From the NCBI RefSeq assembly GCF_029168945.1, contig NC_083604.1, forward strand, positions 37,257,686 through 37,321,685: a stretch of DNA of 64,000 nucleotides. Direction: 5' to 3'. Of this stretch, positions 1-12,517 are shown one piece after another; the first letter of the stretch is position 1, and each line of letters begins with the position of its first letter. The notes beneath the pieces are model-generated. The model had not been told where the DNA came from and made no database searches. It was given only the letters and a program-made list of their open reading frames with translations. Made by a program: the position numbers and the translations under genes. The stretch is from Cannabis sativa (lineage: Eukaryota; Streptophyta; Magnoliopsida; Rosales; Cannabaceae).

Positions 1-3000
1 GAGTGGCCATGATCTCCGGCGGGCCCCACATGGAAGGAACCACCAGAAACGAGCTTAAGCGTTATGTTGGGGCCATAAAACATGATGAAGTGTGGGAAGT
101 CACCCAACTCCCTGCACAAAGGCCTCGGCTCACGAACCAGCCCATTACCTTCACGGAAGAAGACGCCAAACTGGTGCGCTTCCCTCACCATGACCCTTTA
201 GTCATAGAGACTCACATCGCCAATAAAATTGTGGCGAGAATATTGGTCGACAATGGGAGTTTCGTGAACTTGTTGTTCAAGGAAGCCTTCACAGCCATAG
301 GCCGCACGGACAGGGATCTATCGCCCAGCGGCTCTCAGCTCACAGGATTTAATGGGACAACACTTATCCCAATGGGAAAAGTAAGGCTCCCTGTCACCCT
401 GTGCCCGGACACCCCACAGAGTACTTTTAAGTACTGCACCTTCATAGTGGTGGATTGTCCAACGGCATACAACGCCATCCTTGGCCGGCCAATCTTGGTC
501 GATTTCGAGGCGATCACCTCCATCTGGCACTTATGCCTTAAGTTCCCTACTCAGGAAGCTAGAGTGGGGACACTGAGGGGAAATCAAGGAGAGGCAAGGC
601 AATGCTACAATGTTGCAACGCACTTGCCAATACTGGTAGTCCGTGAGGGCAATGAACCAATATTGATGGAAGAAGATGAGTTGGATCCCCCCGTAGGATC
701 CAAAAAAATTGTAGAGCCTATGGAGGACACTGAGGAAGTACAAGTGTGCGACCTCGACTCCACCAAGATCCTCCGCCTAGGAAAAAACTTGGAGCCAGAG
801 GAAAGAAGCAAGATTATCAAGGCATTAAAGGCAGCCATAGATGTTTTAGCGTGGTGCCAAGGGGATATGACTGGCATAAGCCCCCACGTGATTACCCATG
901 TCCTAAATGTTAAACCAGACATGCCACCGATACAGAAAAAGCGACGTCTCCTTGATCCAGTAAAAGCGGACGCCTTAAAAAAGAGGTAGACAAGCTGCTG
1001 ACCAACTTCCCAAAATGGCTGGCTAATCCGGTATTGGTACCAAAACCAAATGGGACATGGCGGGTGTGTGCAGACTTCACCGATCTTAATAAGGCCTGGC
1101 CGAAAGATTACTTCCCTTTACCTCGAATTGACAGATGGCGGACGCCACCTCGGGATTCAAGCCATTATCCTTCATGGACGCCTACTCCGGATACAACCAA
1201 ATTAAGATACATGTTGTAGATCAAGAGTGCACTAGCTTCAGGACCGACAAGGGGTATACTACTACTTGGTTATGCCCTTCGGATTAAAAAACGCTGGTGC
1301 AACTTATCAGAGAATGGTGAACTGGATGTTTAAGGGCCTCCTAGGAAGAAATATAGAGGTTTACGTGGACGACATGCTAGTCAAATCCAAGACATGCATG
1401 GACCATACAGACGACCTTACAGAATGCTTCGAAGTGGTCTGTAGGTATGGAATGAAACTTAATCCGAAGACGTGCACTTTTGGAGTCAAGTTAGGGAAAT
1501 TTCTGGGATTTATCGCCAGCCAAAGAGGAATAGAGGCAAACCCCAAAAAAATTCAAGCTTTATTAAACATGTCTTCCCCCAAGAAGCACAAGGATGTGCA
1601 AAGCTTGACTTGAAAGGTTGCTGCCTTAAGTATATTCATTTCTCGATCAACTGACAAGTGCATCCCTTTCTTCAACATTTTAAAGAAGTGCCAAAAATTT
1701 GAATGAACTGAAGAATGCGAGGAGGCATTCAAAAAACTTAAAGAGCACATGGCTAAACCACTGGTATTGTTAAAGCCAGTTCACGGAGAAGACTTGTTAC
1801 TATACTTGGCCGTCTCCGAGAATGTTGTCAGCGCAGCCCTAGTCCGGGAAGAGGACAAGGTCCAACATCCAGTGTACTATGTTAGCAAGTGCATGATAGG
1901 GGCTGAGATACGGTATCCTTTAATTGAAAAGTTAGTTTTTTCCCTCCTGATGGCTTCAAGGAAGTTGAGACCCTACTTCTAGGCCCATCCCATTAAGGTA
2001 CTTACAAACCATCCACTTTGGCAAGTCTTGCAGAAGCCGGAGGCTTCAAGAAGACTCCTTAAATGGGCCATGGAATTGAGCCAGATTGACATACACTACT
2101 TGCCACGCATTTCCATAAAAGGACAGGCCCTGACAGACTTCATAACAAAATGCAATGGGGCAGAAGCCAGTTCAAGCATGTCAGTACCGCAAATGCCGAT
2201 ATGGAAGGTGTTCATTGATGGAGCATCAAATGAAAGCGGATCCAGTGCTGGGATAGCAATGATATTGCCAAATGGACTTCGGCTCTAGGCAGCCCTGCGC
2301 TTCACATTCCCAGCCTCAAAAAACGAAGCCGAGTATGAAGCCCTAATTGCAAGACTAAAGTTATCAAAGGTCGTAGGGGCTGCCAGAGTAGAAGTCTTTA
2401 GCGATTCATAGTTAGTGGTCAATCAAGTGTCGGGGGAATACCAAACGCGAGGAGAAATAATGGCTGCTTACGTAGCAATCGTCAGAGAACTGCTCCATGA
2501 GTTCAAAGAGTACAAAGTGGAAAGAATTCCAAGAGAAAAGAATGCTCGCGCGCACTGTTTGGCCAAGTTAGCGTCGGATAGTGAAATAGAGAGATTGGGG
2601 GTGGTACCCATTGAACATCTCGTGGAGCCAAGTATTAGAGTCAGAAACGGTAGCTACAAATAAGCAAGAACCAAGTTGGATGGACTCCATCATCAAATAC
2701 ATAAGGAGAGGAGAGTTGCCTCAGGAGAGATCCATATCTAGGAGGCTATAGTATCAGGCGCATCGATATGTAAAGATGGATAATGTCCTTTACCGAAGAG
2801 GACTCAGCATGTCGTACTTAAGGTGTGTGTCGGACCCTGAAGCTAGACAGATCATGTAAGAGGTCCATAAGGGGTTTTGTGGAGATCACACCAGAGGTCC
2901 AAGTCTCTCAAAGAAAATACTAAGACAAGGATATTTTTGGCCAACAATGAAGAAAGATTGTGTAGACTATGTCCTGAAATGTGATTCGTGCCAAAGGTTT

Positions 3001-3917
3001 GCGAACATACCAAGAGCCCCCCGGCCCCCAACGAAATTACCCTAATGACTAACACTTGGCCCTTTGCGGTGTGGGGGATAGATCTCATTGGGTCCTTACC
3101 AACAAGAAAGGGAAGGGTAAAGTATGCCATAGTAACCGTGGACTACTTCACAAAGTGGACAAAGGTCGAGCCCATGAAGACCATAACTGCTAAAAAAGCA
3201 TTAGACTTTGTTATCAAAAACATCGTGTGTCGATACGGCTTACCTCACAAAATAGTCTCGGACAATGGAAAGCAGTTTGACTGCAAAGAATTCACTAACT
3301 TCTGCAACCAACACGAAGTCATTAAAAGCTTATCTGCGGTTGCAAGGCGACAAACAAATGGACAAGCAGAAGCCGTCAACAAAATCCTTAAGGTCACCCT
3401 AAAGAAAAAGTTGCTGGCCTGTAAGAACAACTGGCCCGAAGAATTTCCAAGAGTATTATGGGCCTACCGGATAACCCCAAGAACCACAACCAAACACTCA
3501 CCATTCTCAATATTGTACGGCTATGAAGCTATGGTCCCGGTGGAAACCTTATTCCCATCCCACAGAAGTGCGACAAATGATCTGGCAACAAACAAAGCTT
3601 TATTACAAGAAGCACTGGATCAAATTGACGAACTCTGGGATGAGTCTCAAATACGGATGGCAGCTTACCAAAGAAAGGTGGCGAAACATTTCAACGCCAA
3701 AGTCAAAAATAGGAAATTCACAATTGGCCATCTAGTCCTACGAAGAGTCTTCCCAGCCACTCAAGAACCCGGAGTGGGGGTACTTGGGCCAAATTGGGAA
3801 GGACCTTATGAAATTGAGGATGAAATTGACTCCAGGACCTACAAGCTAAAAAGAATGGACGGAACCACAGTGCTTAGGGCCTGGAATACTGATCATCTCC
3901 GAAAGTATTATCAATAG
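1..3917 (+). pseudogene. pol: decayed Tat-lineage pol polyprotein (PR-RT-RNase H-integrase)
   Basis: The polyprotein would cut itself, copy element RNA into DNA and integrate it. The protease motif at ~245-275 reads DNGSFVN where copy 2 has DNGSAVN. RT runs ~900-1620 with the catalytic YVDD at ~1360. RNase H starts at ~2210 (VFIDGAS). Integrase has a zinc-binding segment at ~2860-3000 and a core at ~3040-3400 with ERVxxDNG-like residues (VSDNG at ~3255). The end, RKYYQ then stop, matches copy 2. Breaks: loss of about 11 codons near 990-1010, a one-base loss near 1131, frame loss near 1250, and stops near 1611, 1980, 2286, 2409 and in 2660-2860. Only the stretch from ~2988 to the end, covering most of integrase, stays open. 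Confidence 0.93.
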
Positions 3918-4046
3918 CTAAAAAGCAAAGTTTATATCCTGTAAAAGAATTTGTACCAACAAATGTACGCAACCTCTTATTTAATTTTGTAAGACTAAGT
4001 GACTTAAAAACTTCTTTTCATGTCACTTAAGGGGTATTAAGGCATA

Positions 4047-6130
4047 TCATACGGGCAAATATAAATAGGCTGCGTATCTCTTTATTGGGAACTGGGTCAG
4101 GCCGGTAGCGAAATGGCTCATCAACTCTGAAGCGAAGGGAGCCAGGGTAGGTCCAGTGAAACGGTTGAACCAGTCAGTCAAGGGTTCCAAATTTAAGTCC
4201 CAGATATTCCCGCCGTATTTACTACGAGTAAAGCTATCCTGGGCCTCCTTCAAAATATTTTTCAAGGCCTCCACCTCTGCGTTCCCCTTAGTATACTTTG
4301 CTGTGGCATAATTGTGCTTTGCAATCCGGAGCTGAGTCCTTTCCTCATTAACAAGAATGGGGGTTAAGACGATACCAGGAGGCACGGTATACTCGTCCAC
4401 CTTAGATGCAATCCCTGAGTCAAAATTGGGAGCAGGAGTGTCAACACGCCTTGGTTTCTTAGTAACTTTTGTCTCCACCATCTTGCCTTTGCGCTTTCAG
4501 TCCAAGGGAGGGAGGATCTCGCCCTCTTCTTCTTCCCCTTCTTCCTCGTCGATTAGAACGACTTGGTCCTAGGGAATGCTGGTAGAAGACCTCCCAGGAG
4601 TCACCACCAGGTCGCGTGCTTGAGGCACACCGGCCTCAAGACTATAAGTTAAGGCAAGGACATCCAAGAGGTCATCCATCGGCTTCGCTGCTTAAGGAAA
4701 TAAACGAGTAAAGATGTTAGAGCATTATCAAAAAATCATGCATGCAAGAATAATGTAATGAAACTAATCCTACCCTGGCGATCTAATTCTTTCCTAGCAA
4801 AAGTATGTACTAAAAGGCTGGTGTCGTCATCCCCAGAAAGCTGTCCAAAGGGAGGAACCAACTGGAAGATAAATAGGCAGAATGATCCAAGAGAATGGGT
4901 ACGGAGAACCGGACCCCATCCAAGACCGGCCTAAAAAATGACTAAGGTTTGAAAAATAAAAGCTCTTGGCGTGATCACCCCATCAAAAAGGGGGCATCCT
5001 AAACTTATGAAGTTGTTCGTCAAATTCCACTGGCCTACAGTTAGAATAATCTTGAACGAAAGGAACATGATGAATAATCAGTGGGGACTTACCAGCTCCG
5101 GAAGTGCTGGCATCTGGAGCTCCAGCGTTAGGAACTGGGAACAGAAACTTCGGCCAGGAGGTCACCTGTTCTTTTCCGGCCTTAATCTGAAGGACCCTCC
5201 CTGAGGCAGCTTGGGCCTTAGTGTAAGCTAACTCTTGTTCCCTCTTGAAAAGATATTTCTTGTACCTGTCCTCCGCAAAACAATGATGTCATTCCGGAGT
5301 GCCTTCTCAGATTCGGGGTTACAAATGTTGGGGCAGAGAGCCTTGGATAAATTAAAGTCGTCCACAGACTGGCTCTCTAAAATTAACTTAGCCCTCCTAC
5401 AATTCGCAGTCGTGACCAAGTCCCCTACATTCAGCCCGTCTTTGTCATAGGTGGAGAAGACCTTGGCGTGTTGAAGGAAGAGTTGAGTAGGGGCAGTGCG
5501 ATGCATAGGGGGGACCCTAACCCACTCAGTAAGCAGCTCCGGGCGCTCAATGGCTTTGAAGCCGAAGGAGAAGAAAAATCGATGGCGATATTCCTTAATA
5601 TTCTTCTGAAAATTAATGGACATCCTTGAGTTTGTCTCCTTTCTTGGGGACGATAAGAGTTCGTAAAAGTAAAGAATTTCAGCCAGACTGGGCGAAGCCC
5701 AGCTTTTGGCAACATAAAAAATGTACAAGCCTGAGAGCAGGCAGTAAGCTTGAGGAATAAGTTGGTAAGGCGCAAGGCCAACAAAAACTAAAAAATTTAT
5801 AAAATAATCTTGAAGTGGTAGCATGGCCCCGGACATGAGGTGTGTTTGACTCCAGGCCCCAAAGCCGTCGTAGTTACGGTTGGGCATTTCTTCATCTCTG
5901 GGAAGACGGTGAAAGACTCCAGATGCAGAAGGCTTGATCCCACCAACTGTAACAATCTTCTCTAGTTGGTGGACACAAGTCAGAGTTGATCGCAATACAT
6001 CCGCCTCCCAGCTGGTGGATCGGCAAGTGTATTTCTCCTGGATAACGGGCCCTTTCATCACCTCCTCTAGGGTGGCTAAGGTCTTGGACCCTTTGCCTGA
6101 GGATTTCGTTCCGGTTGTCGGGGCAGACAT
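4047..6130 (-). pseudogene. antisense accessory gene of Tat copy 1 (Transposase_28-like N-terminus), broken
   Basis: This gene runs opposite to pol. It opens at 6130 (MSAPTTGTKSSG) and stays open to 5228. It contains the segments DGFGAWSQTHL and FVGLAPYQLIPQAYCLLSGL, which I associate with the plant 'putative gypsy type transposon' family (PF04195); that link is from memory. A frameshift near 5270 moves the frame to one running past 5228 (REQELAYTKAQAASG) to a GTAAGT donor near 5092. Further exon sequence includes an acidic stretch at ~4500-4565 and a block at 4047-4481 that aligns with the middle of the copy 2 gene (WDLNLEPLTDWFNRF). An in-frame TGA lies near 4499. The coiled-coil C-terminal exon of copy 2 is absent. 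The function is unknown. Confidence 0.8.
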
Positions 6131-6214
6131 GCCTTGGGATTGATAAAACTCTGAAATTTCTTAATCAAAGCTAAAGAAGTCGTGTTCGTGGAGGTTGTGG
6201 AGAACCTCACTCAT

Positions 6215-6659
6215 CTGAAAAAGAGAAATCCAGCAGTTAGCCCCCAAACCAAACCCTAACATAAAAGGAGGGAATGGGGGTCCCCTAACCGCTGGAAGGA
6301 GGCCCCCTCTGGATGTCTTCCAAAAATGAGAAATCAAGGGATTCTCCTTGGCAAACATCGGGTGCAAATATCCCAAAGGCAGTGAAAGCAGAGAAAAGCA
6401 AGAAAGAAAGTAGAGAGGAATGCAAGTATGAAAATCGTTTCATACTCTCGACAGTCCCTAAGTGAAGAAGTTGTTTTCAAAATCAAAAAAACAAAAGAAA
6501 GAAAGGAAACAACAGAGCACAGACAAGAAACTACGATGCACGACGGCCTTCACCATGACCGTCTCACCGTAGAAATCAAATACGACTAAAAGCACTACCC
6601 TAAACTTTGCCCTAACATGCAAATGAATAATAAAAGCGAAATGTACCCAGAAAACTTAC
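6215..6659 (-). other. predicted 5'-UTR intron of antisense gene, copy 1
   Basis: On the minus strand a GTAAGT donor begins at 6659 and a pyrimidine-rich acceptor ending in CAG finishes at 6215, about 85 bases before the ATG at 6130. Copy 2 has an intron at the same place (52187-52643). This is inferred from splice consensus and the parallel copy; there is no transcript evidence. Confidence 0.6.
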
Positions 6660-6827
6660 GCAAAGGTAATGGGCTGGAAGTTGATGTCGTCTGACGGTAG
6701 AATTTAGACTGGCAACGACGGAGGAACAACGGCAAGAAATCTATGGTTGCTGAAATTTTCTCAAAGGGGTTATTTGGGTTGAAATGGCAGAGTAGCGAAA
6801 GTAGCCCAAGGAAGGGAAAATGTTGGC

Positions 6828-6834
6828 TTTTATA
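6828..6834 (-). promoter_or_regulatory. TATA box of antisense gene, copy 1
   Basis: The minus strand reads CTATAAAAGCCA here, about 170 bases upstream of the predicted 5'-UTR intron donor. Copy 2 has the same CTATAAAAGCCA at 51981-51992 in the equivalent place. Retention of the box in two diverged copies supports a real promoter. Confidence 0.65.
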
Positions 6835-7144
6835 GACCAGAAAGGGTGCAAGGCAGTTGTGATCAGACACTATCGTATGGTGGGAATTGGAATCGATTCA
6901 CATTCTATGATCCAACGGATGGGATGAATAGGTGTCAGGGCGGTTAGAAACGTTTGAGCACCTCTCTAACACCAGGATTAAATGCACCGGTCTATCAACA
7001 GATGGGAAGCGAATCGTTGGCTGCAAAAAGAAATAAATATTAATGATGACAGTCATAAATACAGCCCGCGCGCCTAGGGGACGTGTATATCAATAAGCTA
7101 ATCGGAGGCCTCGTACAAGCCTCATTTACCCTACACTAAATGAG

Positions 7145-7160
7145 ACTTGGGGGGGGTAAA
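7145..7160 (+). other. polypurine tract of Tat copy 1
   Basis: A run of G followed by TAAA (ACTTGGGGGGGGTAAA) directly precedes the LTR start TGTTGCC. This is the expected second-strand primer site. Copy 2 has CTTGGGGGGTAAA at the same place on its sense strand. Confidence 0.85.
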
Positions 7161-7915
7161 TGTTGCCTTAGATTTTTTTCAAAATACGTGGCAGTGGCCG
7201 AAGGTGACACGTGGATCCAAAAAGGTTCCACGCACGAAAAATCAATTAAGTCTTAAGCAGGGAAGTACATCTCAGGGAGTGAGCCTCCCGGAGGAAGAGC
7301 ATAAGACACGCCTTCACTCTCCGGGATGCTAGAACTATAACAAGACATCTCCGGGAAAGAAAGAGATTGTTCGAACAGTCACTTTGCATTTAATGCCGCA
7401 TGGGGGAAAACGTATCAGAACCTCCATAAAAGGATTTGACAGATGGCTTAAGCCCCTTTTTATGACGATTACACAACAATCAATGAGTCTTGTGAAGGCT
7501 ACATTATGAGAAATCACATCAATCAAGGGAGGATAAAATATTATATCCACCTAACCCCTAAAATACCTACGGTATAGGTCATGTATTTCCCATTTTGTAT
7601 CTGCTAGGAATTTTTTCCCCTAAGAGACTAACACAAAGAGACAAGTGATCCCTTTCTAGGATCTCCCCGAAAAACACTATAAATATCCCCACAGACAGAA
7701 TGGAAAAGGGGTCGATCGATTAATTAAGAAATCGAAGAGAGTAAAGAAGAGAGAGATTCACCAAGAACATTCTCTGTAAAAACACTCTCATAAATAACAA
7801 AGACTCGTGGACTAAGGCTCATTAATGCCCAACCACGTAAAAATCACCTACATTAAACTTTCTATAGCTCTACTCATTCTACTATTTAATTGGTTGCTGA
7901 AAACCTCAGTCAACA
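7161..7915 (+). repeat. 3' LTR of Tat copy 1
   Basis: This 755-bp LTR starts TGTTGCC just after the polypurine tract and ends CTCAGTCAACA. The LTRs of copy 2 are 780-782 bp with the same ends on the sense strand (TGTTGCCCC ... CTCGGTCAACA). The sequence after 7915 belongs to a different repeat, a copia LTR, which fixes the boundary. Confidence 0.88.
7679..7686 (+). promoter_or_regulatory. LTR TATA box, Tat copy 1
   Basis: ACACTATAAATATCCCC lies in the middle of the LTR. The LTRs of copy 2 keep ACACTATAAATACCCC at 61445-61452 and 51031-51038 (minus strand). This is the likely core promoter for the genomic RNA. Confidence 0.65.
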
Positions 7916-8097
7916 CCTTCCACTGTGTTGACATCACTGTAATTGTGAATAACTATATGTTCTTGACTTAACAGAAATTGTACACATTAAACCATAAACA
8001 TAAAAACTACATGTAAACATAAATGATTTCTAATCTTCTATTGATAACAAATCAGATTATATTGAAATGAGTTTTATTTAGGGCATAAAATCCCAAA
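7916..8097 (-). repeat. 3' LTR fragment of copia-type element C1
   Basis: The reverse complement reads as the start of the LTR family (TTGGGATTTTATGCCCTAAA and on to GTGTCAACACAGTGGAAG). The remainder of the LTR lies left of Tat copy 1, outside the window. Confidence 0.8.
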
Positions 8098-10814
8098 AGA
8101 TGATTTATAAACCATTCATCCAATGATATACTCTCTAAGAAAATTCTAAATGAAAAGGCTAAGAGGAAAACTTAAGGATAATTTCGATTAAAATAAGAAT
8201 CCAACGATTTCCCGGTAGGCAAGAGTGAAAGTTATTCTTATTTTATAAATTATTTATTGTTTCATATTATAAATACCAGTCTATGCTGTCATCTTTGGAT
8301 GTACAACTAGATGTTGCATCCACAAATACTTATTTGTCAAGATCTAACACTATTTAATTTGTCTAACATATGACAATCCCTTGGGATTTGTCCCATTAAA
8401 ATAACAAGGTAAGCTAGACCAACAATGAAGATTCAAAATTTATAAAACCAATATTAATAACAAAAACAACATGGTTCAATATAAATTCATACACAATTTA
8501 GAAATTATCAAACATTTAGCAAGTAAGATAGACATGTGAAAATACAAAACAAACACATCTTAAATAATTTCGAAGGTTTTCAATAAATTGATACAGTGTC
8601 CTGGTAGGTGAGAGTCAAAGATATCATTCATTGAATAGAGTTGTCAATTCATCTAAAATGGAGACCATTCTAGCAACCTTTTATTCAATCAAAATAAGAA
8701 TCCAACGTTGTCCCGGTGGGCGAAAGTCAAGGTTATTCTTATTTTATGAGCTTCCACTATTGTTTCATACTTCGTAAATTTATCTCTAAGTAGTCACCAT
8801 AGGAGAGAGTCTAATAGAGACAAAAACTTAGATCTTTACGGTGTTAAATGTTTCAACGAATAACCATCCATAAGGGGGACGAAGTCTAGCGTCTCAAGGT
8901 TATATTGAAAATAACTAACCATGTAGGACCAACAAGGGAGATCGAATATCCTTTTAACTAAAGCTCATTATTTTAAAGGGTTGTATTTTCATTTGATACT
9001 TATTTTAATCTATTTATTTTAACATATATTTATTTAATTAAAATTACTAATTTAGATAACTCTAAATATAAATTTTAATTTAATATTTATAAAATTATAC
9101 TCTAGGAAGATCTGAAAAAAAATTCCATCCTTAGTATTAATTTTTTCAATAAATATTATAAAAATTACTTAATTTAAGTTAGTCCAAAATTAAATAATTA
9201 ATTTTCAACTCAAATTTAATTTTCTATAACTATATAATTGAATTCGAAATCCAATGTATTAGAAATAAGATACTTTTCGAAATTCCACATCAAAATAAAA
9301 TAAAATAAAACAGGAAAAATTATTCTAATTTATGTTGGTCTAAAATTAAATAAATTAATTTTCAACATAAATATAATTTTCCTATTTAATTAAATCTCTT
9401 AAGAAAAATATCAAATATTTAAGTGTCTTGAATAAAATCAACTCAAATATTAATTTTCTAATTTAATTAAATATATCTAGAAAAATGTCAAAAGTCTACC
9501 TAAAAAATATCTATCTATGTAATTTATAAACTAATTACTGATTTTCTAATTAAATATAATATATTTTAGTCTATTCATTTTCATTAATCATTAATGAAAA
9601 TTACTTGATTTAAGTTGATCTAAAATTAATTAATAAATTAATTTTCAACTTAATCTAATTTTTAAAATTAAAAAATTTCGAAATATCTACATTTAAAATG
9701 AATACATTTCTAAATTAATGTAGGAAATGATTCTTAAAATAAAATAAAATATATTCTGATAATTTAAGTTGATCTGAAATTAAAAAAGTCCCAAATTAAA
9801 TATAATTTTCTATTTAATTAAATTCATTAAAATAGAAATAATTAAGTACCTAGAATAAAATTAGCTTAATTATTAATTCTAATTTAATATTTAAGAAAAT
9901 ATTCTGATTTAAGCTAGTTCAAAATTAATTAAGAAAATTTCAACTTAAATATATATTCTAATTAATTAAATTTCTTGAAATAGTAATAAATAATTAAGTA
10001 TCTTGAATAAAATCAACTTAATTATTAATTTTAATTAAGTTGGTCTAAAATCAATTAAATTAATTTTCAACTTAAATATATTTTTCTACTTAATTAAAAA
10101 TTAGAAAATATAAATTAGTTACTAGAAATCACTATCTAGAATTTTTTCTTGAACTGAGTGTATTTTCTAAATTAATTTTAAAATAATCCAATGAAAAAAT
10201 AATTTCATTTATTTCAAAATTAATTATGTTGCTAATTCAATTTTGATTAGGTTAAATTAGTATAATTAGCCTAATACAATTATTTAAATAAGGCAAATGG
10301 GCCTTCACAATTGGAGTTGTTCATGTGAGGGAGGGCTGGGTTAAGTATGTGTACCCACTACTAATGACCCCTTAGCTCTCACACAAGACCCAAAGGAGAG
10401 GAATTTAACATTTCATTAAAAAATTGTTATTCATATGGGTGATATTTTATTTTAGCAACCTAGTCCATTTAAATATCCAGAAATAAATGGGCTTCCTACA
10501 TGCTTCTAAGCCCAAAAGCAAACATATAGGTTTACACAGGTCAAATTGATTTGGATGGGCCCTGTCATGTTTCTAGATTTACACAGATGAAAGAAATACA
10601 AAATTTACACTTTACAAATTATTTATAAGATCTATTGACAATTGGAATATGATTAAAATCAGATTATTGGATATGTCAACAATCATAGCAATTTAGATCA
10701 AATAAATAATAGATTTGTTAAAAAAAGTTTTTGAATAAACAATTTAAATAAAAAAAACAATGTCCATGTAACAAATTTGAAGTAAGATATTTATTATATA
10801 ATTAAATTATTATT
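8098..10814 (-). repeat. non-coding interior of C1, distal part
   Basis: This is an AT-rich stretch with no supportable ORF. On the minus strand it matches the C3 interior from ~41750 to ~44470, including the block around 10290-10400 with GGCAAATGGGCCTTCACAAT. Three copies of the module marker TTGACTCTCGCCTACCGGGA lie inverted near 8201-8231, 8598-8625 and 8700-8735. See the finding on repeated modules. Confidence 0.75.
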
Positions 10815-11544
10815 TAACTTGTAACGCCCCAATTTCCCGAGACGTCAATAAAAGACTTCTTTAAAAAAAAATAGCTAAGCATGAGATCTTATTATTTTTA
10901 AAACAAAACTTTAATTTGTTTATAACCTTTAAAATATAAAGCTTTACAAAAATTATTTGAATCATAATCCTTAACGAAATATTTTTAAAGCAAAATATCG
11001 TGATAATACCCTAACATGTAATCCACGCCTCAAGCTCGCCACCCTCACTGTTTTGTTTTATCTTTACCTGCACACAGAGTACCCCGTGAGCTAACGCCGA
11101 GTAAGAAGAGCTATGTAGGACATAACCCCCCAACTAGATAACATTGTCATAAGCATAACAATATCACAACATCAAATTCAATTCATACCATACTTGCATA
11201 CATATATCAACACATCATACCACATATCATTCTCACATACGATATAATATCATATCACAGTGTAATCGTAATGCATGCTATACTCATACACATAACACAC
11301 AGTATCTTATCGCACATTGTCCTCACATACGATAATCAACTCCCACTCATGTTGATCAGACATGAAGTGTAACCTGCCCTGCCTTGTGCTGTTCTCACAA
11401 TCGGCATCCAATAGGGCAATTCCTTATCACAAGTTGTACTCACCCATGATAGGATAACCTGCAAGTAAACCCATACAAGCAGCCAAAAATATATATCCTG
11501 CAGTGCTATGCTCACACCAACAGTAGAAAACCTATCCTATAAGT

Positions 11545-11562
11545 TAGGGGTGGCAAAACGGG
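11545..11562. repeat. left terminal inverted repeat of hAT
   Basis: TAGGGGTGGCAAAACGGG pairs with the right end over 18 positions with about two mismatches. The duplication CTATAAGT lies immediately outside. Confidence 0.92.
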
Positions 11563-11960
11563 TTTTGACACGGCTACACGACACGAACACGACACGAGTT
11601 TTTACGGGTTAGGGTCGAGAAAAATAGGTGTGGGTTGAAAACGGGTCGACACGACTGGCACGAAAAAAAAACGGGTCAAACTGGCACGAAAAAAAAGACG
11701 GGCCAAACACGACACGACTCGCTTAACACGAATTTGACACATTTGACACATTTTTTTATATTTTAAAAAATATATTTAAAATAATTAATCAAATATATAC
11801 TTTTTAATACTAATAGTATTATAATATTTAATATTAAAAATGGTATCTCACACACGTTTCAATTTTAGAATAAGAGAAAATAATTGTATTTGAGCTTTAG
11901 ATTAATCATATAAGGCCCTTTTGTTGATTCATACGGCCCAAGTAAAATATTAACTGTAAG

Positions 11961-11968
11961 TATATATA
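11961..11968 (+). promoter_or_regulatory. TATA box of hAT transposase gene
   Basis: TATATATA, followed about 30 bases on by a pyrimidine-rich probable start region (TCTCTTCTCTTCC), lies upstream of the spliced leader. Inferred from position and consensus. Confidence 0.5.
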
Positions 11969-12087
11969 AGAATGTTATCTCTTCTCTTCCAAACCCTAGC
12001 AGCCACAAACTAAACAACACTAGTTCTTCCTCTCTCAAGTCTCAATTAGTCTCCCAAATCTAACTTCTTCTTAGGCTAAATCGACAG

Positions 12088-12516
12088 GTAAGTGTATGAG
12101 ATATTGAGATATAATATGAAATTTATTTCTTTGTTTCATAGATTTTTAAAAAAGTATATATAATTTATTGTAAAACTTATGTATTGGGATAAATAGTAAG
12201 TGAAGAACAAACTAATGGAGACAATGGATCTTTTTTTTTCATGTTCTTTTTTTTTCTCAGATTTATATACTGAATCTTGCTATTCGGCTCCTCATTCTCA
12301 CTCTCAGGTTTGTTTCTTCATTTTTTGTGTATATATATATTTTGTTTTCTATTAGTGTTATCTTGTGTCTATTATATTAAGTTTTTAGTATGTGTTATGT
12401 TCTTTCTATTTTGTATTTTATTATATAATATATATAATGATTGTAATTATGTTTATGCTGGAAGGAGTTTTTTGTTGGGATAAATAATAAAATTTATGTA
12501 ACATTTACATGTATAG
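12088..12516 (+). other. leader introns of hAT transposase gene
   Basis: Two 5'-UTR introns are predicted. The first runs 12088-12260 (CAG/GTAAGT to TTTTTCTCAG). The second runs 12308-12516 (CAG/GTTTGT to ATGTATAG). A small exon of about 47 bases lies between. The coding ATG at 12518 follows one base after the second acceptor. The open frame inside this stretch (12277-12483) is hydrophobic intron sequence and not a gene. Confidence 0.5.
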
Positions 12517-12517
12517 G

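Larger units (their letters stand above)
1..7915 (+). mobile_element. Ty3/gypsy Tat-lineage LTR retrotransposon, copy 1 (5' end outside window)
   Basis: The order is protease, RT, RNase H, integrase (1-3917), an antisense gene (4047-6130), its promoter region, a polypurine tract and the 3' LTR (7161-7915). The 5' LTR, gag and start of pol lie left of the window. The proteins align residue by residue with the better preserved copy at 50768-61961, but many stops and indels show it is old and dead. It sits inside the U3 part of a minus-strand copia LTR whose first ~180 bp resume at 7916. The predicted target duplication is CCTTC (7916-7920), which cannot be checked because the left end is missing. 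Confidence 0.93.

Noticed and set aside
12277..12483. 68-codon hydrophobic frame before the hAT transposase
   Set aside because: It falls in the predicted leader exon and intron, T-rich sequence that naturally gives Phe- and Leu-rich translations.
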